From: Bacteroidota bacterium
GTDB taxonomy: Bacteria; Bacteroidota; Bacteroidia; Bacteroidales; VadinHA17
NCBI GenBank assembly: GCA_012729475.1
Contig: JAAYDB010000059.1
Coordinates: 1 to 60,929, forward strand
Reading direction: 5' to 3'
Length of the DNA stretch: 60,929 nt
The notes beneath the pieces were generated by a model that was not told where the DNA came from, did no database searches, and was given only the letters and a program-made list of their open reading frames with translations. Positions 16,946 through 24,923 of the stretch are shown here, one piece after another. How positions within the stretch are numbered: position 1 is the stretch's first letter; the number at the start of each line of letters is the position of its first letter. Made by a program: the position numbers and the translations under genes.

Positions 16946-17393
16946 ATTCTTTCCATTGCTCAAATACTTCTACTTCGCCCAGACCTGCTATCCGGATGAA
17001 GTCAAGTTGCCTGTCAGAAGGTTCCATATTCATTTCATCATATATCATACTATCTCTGAATCCCGCATTTTCCGCATCAGAACGGCGGGATGCATATACG
17101 ATCTTTCTTATTCCCGACCAGTATATTGCGCCCAGACACATTGGACACGGTTCACAGGAAGAATATAATACACAATCTGAAAGATCATGTGTTTCAAGTA
17201 TTGCAGCTGTTTTTCTTATAGCGTTTATTTCAGCATGAGCAGTAGGATCATGCGAAAGGATAACACTGTTTTCAGCTTCGGCAATAATTTTATTATCCCT
17301 TACTATCACTGCCCCAAAAGGCCCGTTGCCTTTCACAACTCCCTCCCCTGCTATTTCAATAGCTCTCTTCAGAAATATTCTGTCATCACTCAT
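16923..17393 (-). CDS. Guanine deaminase (GuaD-type cytidine deaminase fold)
   Basis: The 156-residue protein has the zinc motif HAE (in PTAHAEINAIRK) and PCPMC (in SSCEPCPMCLGAIYW) of the cytidine-deaminase superfamily. Several parts match the small GuaD of Bacillus rather than the tRNA deaminase TadA: GPFGAVIVRDNKIIAE, CLGAIYWSGIRKIVYA, GFRDSMIYDE and the FEQWKEYESKISY tail. It would convert guanine to xanthine. A tadA role is less likely but not excluded by sequence reading alone. It is followed by the overlapping glycosylase gene. Confidence 0.85.
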   Translation of the reverse strand: MSDDRIFLKRAIEIAGEGVVKGNGPFGAVIVRDNKIIAEAENSVILSHDPTAHAEINAIRKTAAILETHDLSDCVLYSSCEPCPMCLGAIYWSGIRKIVYASRRSDAENAGFRDSMIYDEMNMEPSDRQLDFIRIAGLGEVEVFEQWKEYESKISY

Positions 17394-17494
17394 TTGTTAT
17401 CGTTTATTATTTTCAGTAACGGAAAACAAAAACATTTTAGTTTTGTATGTCCATAGAATTTCTGTTCAATATTCTTTTTTTTAATAAATTATTG

Positions 17495-17502
17495 TATTTT
17501 TG
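17495..17502 (+). promoter_or_regulatory. Putative -7 box for rplM-rpsI (TATTTTTG)
   Basis: Exact TAnnTTTG match 64 bp before the rplM start, in the AT-rich gap between divergent genes. Confidence 0.45.
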
Positions 17503-17566
17503 CAAACCCGAAATCAGAGGTTAATACGGATTAAAGATAAGAATATCAATATAAAAATTAAGAACA

Positions 17567-18010
17567 GTGGACACCTTAAGTTATAAGACAATATCAGCAA
17601 ATAAGGCAACTGTTAACAAAGAATGGGTTATCATTGACGCTGAAGGGGCTATCCTGGGACGCCTTTCTTCTCTGATTGCCAATATGTTAAGAGGGAAACA
17701 CAAGACTAATTTCACTCCTCATGTCGATTGTGGTGACAATGTTGTTGTAATAAATGCTGAAAAAGTGGTTCTGACCGGAGATAAATGGTCAGGCAAACAA
17801 TATGTCAGGCACACCGGTTATCCTGGAGGACAGAGATTTACCAGTGCTGAAAAAATGTTAAGAGAGCATCCTGAAAGATTAATTGAACATGCTGTAAAAG
17901 GTATGCTTCCGAAAAATCGTCTTGGAAGTGCTCTTTTCCGTAACCTTCATGTTTACATCGGGTCATCTCATCCTCATGAAGCACAGAAACCCAGAAAAAT
18001 AGAACTTTAA
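17567..18010 (+). CDS. rplM: 50S ribosomal protein L13
   Basis: The 147-residue product has the L13 core WVIIDAEGAILGRLSS, GDNVVVINAEKVVLTG, HTGYPGG and the late GMLPKNRLG. It starts with a GTG (MDTLSYKTISANKA); this opening matches the usual N-terminus of Bacteroidota L13, so GTG is the right start although ATG is more common. It is 14 bp ahead of rpsI, the universal L13-S9 operon pair. Confidence 0.97.
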   Translation: MDTLSYKTISANKATVNKEWVIIDAEGAILGRLSSLIANMLRGKHKTNFTPHVDCGDNVVVINAEKVVLTGDKWSGKQYVRHTGYPGGQRFTSAEKMLREHPERLIEHAVKGMLPKNRLGSALFRNLHVYIGSSHPHEAQKPRKIEL

Positions 18011-18024
18011 AATCACGAACATAT

Positions 18025-18411
18025 ATGGAAGCAATCAATGCTATAGGAAGAAGAAAAGCGGCTGTTGCAAGAGTGTATTTAATGGATGGCAAAGGAAAAA
18101 TAACTGTCAACGGAAAGGATTATAATGATTATTTCGGAAGCGATATCCTGAAGTATGTTGTTACTCAGCCTTTAAATGAATTAGATGCGACTGACCGTTA
18201 CGATATTGTCGTGAATCTTGAAGGAGGAGGTATAAGAGGTCAGGCAGAAGCTGTTCGCCTTGGCATCAGCAGAGCTCTTGTTTCTCTTGACGGAGGAAAC
18301 AAAAAACCACTGAAAGAAAAAGGATTTCTTACCCGTGATTCCCGCGTTGTTGAAAGGAAAAAACCGGGCCGGCCAAAAGCCAGAAAGAGGTTCCAGTTCA
18401 GTAAACGATAG
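18025..18411 (+). CDS. rpsI: 30S ribosomal protein S9
   Basis: The 128-residue product has the S9 pattern: AIGRRKAAVARVYL at the start, GGGIRGQAEAVRLGISRALV in the middle and the C-terminal RKKPGRPKARKRFQFSKR tail that reaches the decoding site. Length is normal. It is second in the rplM-rpsI unit. The rpsB gene follows after 113 bp containing a hairpin. Confidence 0.97.
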   Translation: MEAINAIGRRKAAVARVYLMDGKGKITVNGKDYNDYFGSDILKYVVTQPLNELDATDRYDIVVNLEGGGIRGQAEAVRLGISRALVSLDGGNKKPLKEKGFLTRDSRVVERKKPGRPKARKRFQFSKR

Positions 18412-18450
18412 ATATCCTTTACCCTGAACGAGATGCAGGTTTAGTATCTA

Positions 18451-18491
18451 AATTACATGGACTCCCTATATAGAGGGACTACTTTGTAATT
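18451..18491 (+). promoter_or_regulatory. Candidate structured leader upstream of rpsB
   Basis: Two nested stems can form. AATTAC (18451-18456) pairs with GTAATT (18486-18491), and TCCCT (18463-18467) pairs with AGGGA (18474-18478), with asymmetric internal loops between. It ends 33 bp before the rpsB ATG and is not followed by a T-run. A ribosomal-protein leader is possible, since rpsB-tsf is autoregulated by S2 in E. coli. Base pairing is seen; regulation is inference. Confidence 0.4.
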
Positions 18492-18524
18492 GACAAAACA
18501 GAATGTAAACTTAATATTATTAAA

Positions 18525-19421
18525 ATGCCCAGAACAAATTTCAAAGAATTACTTGATGCCGGAGTTCATTTCGGACACCTAAAAAGAAAATGGAATCCTG
18601 CAATGGCTCCTTATATTTTTATGGAGCGTAACGGGATTCACATTATCGACCTTGAAAAGACCATAGACAAGCTTGATGAAGCTGCTTCAGCAATGAAGCA
18701 TATGGCAAGATCGGGGAAAAAAATTCTTTTTGTAGCCACAAAAAAACAAGCCAAAGAGATTGTTTCGGAAAAAGTCAGGAATATCAATATGCCCTATGTA
18801 ACCGAACGCTGGCCAGGAGGAATGCTTACGAATTTCCCTACCATCCGAAAGGCTGTTAAGAAAATGGGATCAATTGACAAGATGGCTACTGACGGTACGT
18901 TTGACAATCTTTCCAAACGTGAAAAACTTCAGGTAACACGCCAAAGGGCAAAGCTTGAAAAAAACCTGGGCAGTATTATGGATCTGACACGGCTGCCATC
19001 TGCCCTTTTTGTAGTGGACGTATGTAAAGAACATATAGCAGTAAGAGAAGCAAAAAGACTTGGCATCCCCGTTTTTGCAATGGTTGATACCAATTCTGAT
19101 CCGGGCAATATTGATTTTCCAATACCTGCCAACGACGATGCATCAAAATCAATATCTCTTATTGTGGATATCCTCTGTAAGGCAATCGATGAAGGGCTGA
19201 ATGAAAGAAAGATAGAAAAAGATAAAGATTCTGATGCAAAAGATAAAAAATCAGGCCGAAAAGAATATACCGGTAAAAAAGTCATGACATCATCAGAAGA
19301 TATAACGAATGAGAATGAAGAGGAAGAAAATATTGAAGAAGATTCTGACGATAAGGATGATGACACAGCTAAAAAGAAAAAGACCTTAGAGGAAACGGAA
19401 GATGTAGAGGATGATGAATAG
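18525..19421 (+). CDS. rpsB: 30S ribosomal protein S2 with charged C-terminal extension
   Basis: The core is typical S2: MPRTNFKELLDAGVHFGH, WNPAMAPYIFMERNGIHIID, ATKKQAKEIV, YVTERWPGGMLTNF and the GIPVFAMVDTNSDP segment. At 298 residues it is about 50 longer than most S2 proteins. The surplus is a tail from about residue 226 made almost wholly of Lys, Glu and Asp, ending EETEDVEDDE. Such tails are known in some Bacteroidota S2 proteins, but I cannot assign it a role. It is followed by tsf after 62 bp. Confidence 0.96.
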   Translation: MPRTNFKELLDAGVHFGHLKRKWNPAMAPYIFMERNGIHIIDLEKTIDKLDEAASAMKHMARSGKKILFVATKKQAKEIVSEKVRNINMPYVTERWPGGMLTNFPTIRKAVKKMGSIDKMATDGTFDNLSKREKLQVTRQRAKLEKNLGSIMDLTRLPSALFVVDVCKEHIAVREAKRLGIPVFAMVDTNSDPGNIDFPIPANDDASKSISLIVDILCKAIDEGLNERKIEKDKDSDAKDKKSGRKEYTGKKVMTSSEDITNENEEEENIEEDSDDKDDDTAKKKKTLEETEDVEDDE

Positions 19422-19483
19422 TTATGAATCATCTTGTATAAGTAATTGGTTTTTAAATAATAATCAGAAAAAATAAAATACAA

Positions 19484-20314
19484 ATGGCCGGAATAACTGC
19501 TGCAGATGTTGCCAAATTAAGAAGAACTACCCTGGCGGGTATGATGGATTGTAAAAAAGCACTTGAAGAAGCTGATGGTAATTTCGACAAGGCAATAGAA
19601 ATTATACGTAAAAAAGGTCAGGCTGTGGCCAATAAGCGAGCTGACAGAGAAGCTACTGAAGGAGTAGTTCTATCAAAAGTATCATCCGATGGAAAACTCG
19701 GAGTAATGATCGTTCTTAACAGCGAAACAGATTTCGTTGCCAAGAATGATGATTTTGTTAGTCTTGCAAATAAGATAGTTGATCTTGCTCTGACAAACAA
19801 TCCGGGTAACCTGGAAGATCTTAAAGCACTTCCTATGGATGGAGGCAGAATAGATGAAAAGGTCGTTGAATATATGGGAATTATAGGTGAAAAACTCGAA
19901 CTCTCTTATTATGAAAAAATTGAAGCTGAATATGTTCAGCCATATATTCATCCCGGGAACAAACTTGCCACACTTGTAGGGTTTAACAAAGGTGGTCTGG
20001 ACATTCAGGTATATAAGGATATCGCTATGCAGGTAGCTGCCATGAACCCTGTTGCTGTGGACAAGGATGATGTTCCTCCGTCTGTAATTGAGCAGGAACT
20101 TGAAATAGGTAAAGAACAGGCCAGACGTGAAGGAAAACCAGAAAATATGCTTGAGAAGATTGCACAGGGAAAGCTTGGCAAATTTTTCAGGGAAAGTACA
20201 CTTATGAACCAGGAATTTATCAAGGATACAAAACAGTCAATCAGTCAGTATCTCAAATCAGTAGATAAAGATCTTTCTGTAACGGGTTTCAGGAGATTTA
20301 CACTCAATCTCTAG
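19484..20314 (+). CDS. tsf: Elongation factor Ts
   Basis: EF-Ts exchanges GDP for GTP on EF-Tu. The 276-residue protein has the N-terminal UBA-like segment ADVAKLRRTTLAGMMDCKKA, the signature SETDFVAKNDDFVSLA, and the core domain with YVQPYIHPGNKLATLVGFNK and MQVAAMNP. It follows rpsB in the usual order and is closed by a terminator. Confidence 0.97.
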   Translation: MAGITAADVAKLRRTTLAGMMDCKKALEEADGNFDKAIEIIRKKGQAVANKRADREATEGVVLSKVSSDGKLGVMIVLNSETDFVAKNDDFVSLANKIVDLALTNNPGNLEDLKALPMDGGRIDEKVVEYMGIIGEKLELSYYEKIEAEYVQPYIHPGNKLATLVGFNKGGLDIQVYKDIAMQVAAMNPVAVDKDDVPPSVIEQELEIGKEQARREGKPENMLEKIAQGKLGKFFRESTLMNQEFIKDTKQSISQYLKSVDKDLSVTGFRRFTLNL

Positions 20315-20342
20315 AAACACTTGTTCATAATTCAATATCTTT

Positions 20343-20376
20343 AGAGGGTGTCCTGAAAGGACCCCTCTTTTATTTT
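20343..20376 (+). terminator. Rho-independent terminator after tsf
   Basis: AGAGGG-GTCCT pairs with AGGAC-CCCTCT, with one mismatch and a 3-4 nt loop, and runs into a T-rich stretch. Confidence 0.85.
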
Positions 20377-20467
20377 ATATTGAGGCAGGAAAGACAGGTA
20401 CAAGTAATAAGCATAAGATCCTTGCTTTTGTCAAAAATCATATCTTTACAGCAAAATTAAAAACCGA

Positions 20468-21175
20468 ATGAAATATTCAAGAATACTTTTAAAACTCAGT
20501 GGAGAATCATTGGCCGGCAGAGGGAACCAGAGTATTGACGAAAATGTCCTGAAAGAATATTCCAGACAAATAGTTGATATAGCAGAAAAAGGATGTGAGG
20601 TAGCTGTTGTTATAGGAGGAGGAAACATCTTCCGTGGTCTAAGCGGTATAGAATCGGGTTTTGAAAGGATCAAGGGAGATCAGATGGGTATGCTGGCCAC
20701 TGTAATTAACAGTCTGGCTCTGGAAAGTGCTATACGTTTTAACGGAGGAAAAGCCAGAGTGTATACTTCAATAAGAATGGAACCTGTCGGAGAACTGTAT
20801 GACAGAGATAAAGTATTACAGGAACTGAAAACCGGATCTATATGCCTGCTGGCAGGGGGGACAGGGAATCCTTTTTTTACAACTGATACTGCAGCTGCTC
20901 TTCGTGCCGTGGAAATAAAAGCCGACGTCCTGCTTAAAGGAACCAGAGTTGACGGTGTTTACTCGGCCGACCCTGAGAAAGATCCTTTTGCAACTAAATT
21001 TGATAAAATAACCTTCGAAGAAGTAATAAACCAACGACTGAAAGTGATGGATTCCACTGCTTTTACAATGTGCCGGGATAATAATATGCAGATCATAGTA
21101 TTTGATATGAACAAAAAGGAGAACCTTATAAAAGTGATCAACGGAATAAAAACAGGGACACTTATTTATAATTAA
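20468..21175 (+). CDS. pyrH: UMP kinase
   Basis: This amino-acid-kinase-fold enzyme phosphorylates UMP to UDP. The 235-residue protein shows ILLKLSGESLAG at the start, VAVVIGGGNIFRG, GDQMGMLATVINSLAL, the LLAGGTGNPFFTTDTAAALR segment and DGVYSADPEKDP. All these are standard for bacterial PyrH. It precedes frr, as in most bacteria. Confidence 0.97.
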   Translation: MKYSRILLKLSGESLAGRGNQSIDENVLKEYSRQIVDIAEKGCEVAVVIGGGNIFRGLSGIESGFERIKGDQMGMLATVINSLALESAIRFNGGKARVYTSIRMEPVGELYDRDKVLQELKTGSICLLAGGTGNPFFTTDTAAALRAVEIKADVLLKGTRVDGVYSADPEKDPFATKFDKITFEEVINQRLKVMDSTAFTMCRDNNMQIIVFDMNKKENLIKVINGIKTGTLIYN

Positions 21176-21179
21176 GAAA

Positions 21180-21208
21180 TTGCTATTTCTCCTATTTTAT
21201 TATTTTTG
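21180..21208 (+). promoter_or_regulatory. Putative frr promoter (-33 TTG and -7 TATTTTTG)
   Basis: TTG at 21180-21182 and TATTTTTG at 21201-21208 are separated by 18 bp, close to the Bacteroidota TTTG-N19-TAnnTTTG pattern. It lies between the pyrH stop and frr. Confidence 0.5.
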
Positions 21209-21265
21209 TTTTTCGCCTAAGGAACAGACTATAATTTATATATCAATTCAAGCCAGCTCCATATT

Positions 21266-21829
21266 ATGAACGAAGATGTAGAACTTATTACTGAAGAAAC
21301 CAGGGACAGAATGCAGAAAGCTATTGACCACCTGGAACATGAACTAGCCAGACTCCGCGCCGGAAGAGCAACACCTATGCTTCTTGACGGGATTACTGTT
21401 GATTATTACGGAGTCATTTCACCCCTCTCTCAGGTCTCCAATATCAATACTCCTGATGCAAAGACTATTCTTATACAACCATGGGAAAAAAATCTGCTCG
21501 GTATCATTGAAAAAGCCATTATGGCAGCTAACATTGGGCTTACACCAATGAATAACGGAGAAGTGATACGTATAAGTATCCCTCCTCTAACAGAAGAAAG
21601 AAGACACCTGCTTGTCAAGCAGGTTAAAAATGAGGGAGAAACAGCCAGGATCAGTATCCGTAACTCGAGAAAATGGGCTAATGACGAGCTGAAACAGCTC
21701 CTTAAAAACGGACTTCCTGAGGATGTTGAGAAAAATGCTGCTGATAATGTTCAGGAAATGACCAATGAATTTAACTCCCGGGTCGATAAGATAGTAGCTC
21801 TGAAAGAAAAAGATGTTATGACTGTTTAG
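21266..21829 (+). CDS. frr: Ribosome recycling factor
   Basis: The 187-residue protein has the RRF pattern: HLEHELARLRAGRATPMLLD, SQVSNINTPDAKTILIQPWE, IGLTPMNNGEVIRISIPPLT, EERRHLLVKQVKNEGE and SIRNSRKWANDELK. It splits post-termination ribosomes together with EF-G. Its stop is 13 bp from the stop of the convergent radical SAM gene; a short GTGGC-AA-GCCAC hairpin lies between. Confidence 0.97.
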   Translation: MNEDVELITEETRDRMQKAIDHLEHELARLRAGRATPMLLDGITVDYYGVISPLSQVSNINTPDAKTILIQPWEKNLLGIIEKAIMAANIGLTPMNNGEVIRISIPPLTEERRHLLVKQVKNEGETARISIRNSRKWANDELKQLLKNGLPEDVEKNAADNVQEMTNEFNSRVDKIVALKEKDVMTV

Positions 21830-21842
21830 TGGCAAGCCACCA

Positions 21843-22856
21843 TCAGGAAACTACACCCCTTAGTCCTGATGTACAGTTCCTGCAAATATCGATCAATTGT
21901 CTTCCCGACTTTATACACTTACGGAAAAGTCTGTATCTGGGACCGTTCCATATTTCCCTGAAAGTATCTTCCTTAAGATCCCCCATTATATGATTCGCAT
22001 CCTTATCAAAACAGCAGGGAACTACCTTCCCATCCCATGTTATTACCGGATTGAACCATAATCTGGGACATCTGTCAGGCAAATTGCCCTTGATAACATA
22101 ACTGCCTCCCACTGATTCATAACGTCTGAACTTTTTCTTCTCAGGGAGCCATCTCTCATAAGATGAGTCATTTAATATCTGCATGGATTTTAATTTGAGC
22201 CGTGCGTCTATTTCCTTCGCAAAACGGCGTACCTCAGGTATCTGGTTTTCATTATCCCTGTTTACAAGAAATTGTATTATTAATTCCATTTTTGAAGCAT
22301 CCTTTTGCTTTGCTTCTGATACATTCCTTATACCTGTCATAACCTGATCAAAATTTCCATTTACCCTGTATGAAGAATACGTCTGCCTATCCATTCCATC
22401 CAAAGATACAATCAAAGTATTAAGCCCCGAAATAACCAGCCTTTGAGCATTTTCTTCCGACAAAAAATGACCGTTCGTGGCAACAGTGGTTTTAACATTT
22501 CTGCTTGCCCTGAGGAATGAAAAGAAATGCGGATGAAGCATCGGCTCTCCCTGAAAATATAGATTAAGGTTATATATATACGGACTAAGTTCCCCTATTA
22601 TCTTTTCAAACAGATTGATTTCCATGAATCCTTTGTCCCTCGACATCAGCCCCAACCCTGATAAACATTCCGGACATCTCAGATTACAGTGATTTGTCAA
22701 TTCAATACTGACGGAGACAGGCATCCCATAAGCAGTTGTGTTTCCAGTAACAGAATTTAACAGAAAGGAATATCCCATTGTAATTAAATTAACTGGTCTG
22801 ATTATTGGATTGATCATTTTCGTATCAAACATAGCAGAAAAAAGGATAGTCCACAC
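21843..22856 (-). CDS. Radical SAM protein with SPASM domain
   Basis: The radical SAM motif CNLRCPEC (CX3CX2C) lies near residue 54. It is followed by the LNLYFQGEPMLHP and TNGHFLSEENAQRL segments typical of this class. The C-terminal region has further cysteines (WDGKVVPCCFDKDANHIMGD and ICRNC) that would bind an auxiliary iron-sulfur cluster, the SPASM domain. The length from the first ATG is 337 residues. Relatives usually start near the RPVNL segment, so the ATG at 22817 is an equally good start. SPASM enzymes mature peptides or modify other substrates, but no precursor peptide gene is visible beside it, so the substrate is unknown. Confidence 0.85.
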   Translation of the reverse strand: MWTILFSAMFDTKMINPIIRPVNLITMGYSFLLNSVTGNTTAYGMPVSVSIELTNHCNLRCPECLSGLGLMSRDKGFMEINLFEKIIGELSPYIYNLNLYFQGEPMLHPHFFSFLRASRNVKTTVATNGHFLSEENAQRLVISGLNTLIVSLDGMDRQTYSSYRVNGNFDQVMTGIRNVSEAKQKDASKMELIIQFLVNRDNENQIPEVRRFAKEIDARLKLKSMQILNDSSYERWLPEKKKFRRYESVGGSYVIKGNLPDRCPRLWFNPVITWDGKVVPCCFDKDANHIMGDLKEDTFREIWNGPRYRLFRKCIKSGRQLIDICRNCTSGLRGVVS

Positions 22857-23062
22857 ATTTACACGCAGCGCTGTCAGGACAACCCGGTTACTTACACAGC
22901 CGGAAGAGTGAAATTGTTTTCCCCAGTACCTTACTAATTTTAACCATAGTAAGATAATAATAATCTCTCATAATCCGATAGGGTTTTTTATCTCTGACAG
23001 GTCATATAAACAGATACAGATAATTTTTTAACATTTGACTAACAATAAATAATTATTCAGCC

Positions 23063-24373
23063 ATGAAATCAAAAAACAGATCTTTTATTCTGATGTTTCT
23101 GCTTGTGCTGTTTTTCCCCTTTCAATTAAGTGAAGCAGCAAAACCAGAAAAAAATGAAAAAATCAGTACCCAGGAAATTATTACTATCCATGGGAAAGTT
23201 GTTGACTCAGAGTCGGGTAAAGCTCTGGTATTTGCCACAGTTGCAGTTTCTGAGTCAAACGTTGGAGTTGTAACCAATATTGATGGTGAATTCACACTCA
23301 AAATTGGTAATGAATTAGCCTCAAACAACCTTGAGGTAAGTTATCTGGGATATAAAAATGTAGTTATCCCTATCAGCTCAATACGTCAGAGAGGGCAAAA
23401 AAACACAATTGAGATGGAATCGGCACCTATTCCTATCCAGGAAATCGTCATCAGGCCCGTTGATCCCGAAGGAATTGTCGAAAATGCTATTTACAAGATT
23501 GCAAGAAATTACGAGTCAGTACCTAATCTGATGACAGCTTTTTACCGCGAGACAATACGTAAGAACAGGGCCTATGTATCGATTGGAGAAGCTGCTGTGG
23601 AAATATTCAAGGCACCATATGCCAACGATTTGAGGTACGATGCTGCACGCTTGTACAAAGGCCGTAAAAGTACAGATGTGGAACGGATGGATACTGTATT
23701 GTTCAAACTTCAGGGAGGTATAAACAACAATATTGACCTTGATATTCTTAAAAATACAGAACTTATCCTTACCATTGATGCAATGAAATATTATGATTAC
23801 TCATTGACAGGCGTTATTGAGATTGATAATAAAACTCATTACGAAATAAGTTTTGTTCAAAAACCAGGTGTAGAGATACCCTTATTCGTAGGAAAACTGT
23901 ATATTGAACTTGAATCAGGAGCTGTTACCGAAGCTGAATTTGGTCTTAACCTTTCAGATAAAGAAGCAGCTACCTCAATATTTGTAAGGAAAAGACCTAT
24001 CGGTATGCAGGTTACTCCGGAAGAAGTTACTTACCGCACAAAATACCGTGAACAGAACGGGAAATGGTATTTCTCATATTCCAGGGCAGAAGTTAAATTT
24101 AAAGTTAACTGGAAAAGAAGACTGTTCAATACTTATTATACTACTATGTCGGAAATCGCTATCACTGACCGTACTGACGAAGAAGTAATTAAATTTGCAG
24201 GCAGAGAAAAACTAAGATATTCTGATATATTTTCAGAAAAAGTCAGTGATTTTACAGACCCGGAATTCTGGGGAGACTATAATGTAATAGAACCGGATCA
24301 GAGTATTGAAACAGCTATCCGTAGATTAAGCAGGAAATTGAGATTCAGCGACAGGGATGATTTGACCAATTAA
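23063..24373 (+). CDS. Secreted CarboxypepD_reg-like protein, first gene of the sigma/anti-sigma operon
   Basis: The 436-residue product has a signal peptide (to about residue 25). A carboxypeptidase-regulatory-like beta domain follows at about 45-115 (IHGKVVDSESGKALVFATV ... NIDGEFTLKI). The rest is a domain of about 300 residues marked by MTAFYRETIRKN and, near the end, FTDPEFWGDYNVIEPD. It lacks a TonB plug and the many strands of a SusC/FecA receptor. The C-terminal domain is shared with the gene at 25932 (LTAFYREGVKKKK, and DSDFWMDQDFLKPED near the end), so the two are paralogues. It is 8 bp before the sigma factor gene. It is probably a surface or outer-membrane protein; function is unknown. 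Confidence 0.8.
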   Translation: MKSKNRSFILMFLLVLFFPFQLSEAAKPEKNEKISTQEIITIHGKVVDSESGKALVFATVAVSESNVGVVTNIDGEFTLKIGNELASNNLEVSYLGYKNVVIPISSIRQRGQKNTIEMESAPIPIQEIVIRPVDPEGIVENAIYKIARNYESVPNLMTAFYRETIRKNRAYVSIGEAAVEIFKAPYANDLRYDAARLYKGRKSTDVERMDTVLFKLQGGINNNIDLDILKNTELILTIDAMKYYDYSLTGVIEIDNKTHYEISFVQKPGVEIPLFVGKLYIELESGAVTEAEFGLNLSDKEAATSIFVRKRPIGMQVTPEEVTYRTKYREQNGKWYFSYSRAEVKFKVNWKRRLFNTYYTTMSEIAITDRTDEEVIKFAGREKLRYSDIFSEKVSDFTDPEFWGDYNVIEPDQSIETAIRRLSRKLRFSDRDDLTN

Positions 24374-24381
24374 GAAGCTGC

Positions 24382-24915
24382 ATGAACAGGGAAGATGAAA
24401 TTATAAGAAAGATCCGGAAAGGCGATATCGCTCAGTTTGAATCACTTTTCCGATCTTCTTATATCCCCCTGGTAAAATATGCAAACAAGCTGATAAAAGA
24501 CTATGATGATGCAGAAGAAATTGTCCAGGACCTTTTTGTAAGGATGTGGCTGGACAGGAATAAAATAAATATTGAAAGTTCTTTGAACGGATACCTCTAC
24601 AAATCGGTTTATAACCGCTGCCTTCACCTGATTGATCATAATAAGATAGTTGAAAAACATAAAAGGGAAGCTATGGTGAAACAAAATGAACTCCCGCAAA
24701 ATCCTGCAGAAATTATTCAATACAAAGAACTTAATTATAGAATAATCAAAATACTTGAAAAATTACCCGAAAGATGTGGTATGATATTTTGTATGAACAG
24801 ATTTGAAGGATTAAAATATGCTGAAATAGCTCAAAAACTGTCTGTTTCTGTTAAGACAGTAGAAGCCAGTATGGGAAAAGCATTAAAACTATTCCGGAAG
24901 GAATTAGCTGAATAA
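24382..24915 (+). CDS. ECF-type RNA polymerase sigma factor
   Basis: The 177-residue protein has region 2 (FESLFRSSYIPLVKYANKLI, DYDDAEEIVQDLFVRMW) and a region 4 helix-turn-helix (LPERCGMIFCMNRFEGLKYA followed by EIAQKLSVSVKTVEASMGKA). This is the usual two-part plan of Bacteroidota FecI-like ECF factors. It directs RNA polymerase to its regulon when released by the anti-sigma factor encoded 8 bp downstream. The likely regulon includes its own operon. Confidence 0.93.
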   Translation: MNREDEIIRKIRKGDIAQFESLFRSSYIPLVKYANKLIKDYDDAEEIVQDLFVRMWLDRNKINIESSLNGYLYKSVYNRCLHLIDHNKIVEKHKREAMVKQNELPQNPAEIIQYKELNYRIIKILEKLPERCGMIFCMNRFEGLKYAEIAQKLSVSVKTVEASMGKALKLFRKELAE

Positions 24916-24923
24916 ATAAAAAA

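Noticed and set aside
21829-21840. GTGGC-AA-GCCAC hairpin between frr and the radical SAM gene
   Set aside because: Stem of five with a two-base loop and no T-run on either strand; too weak to call a terminator.
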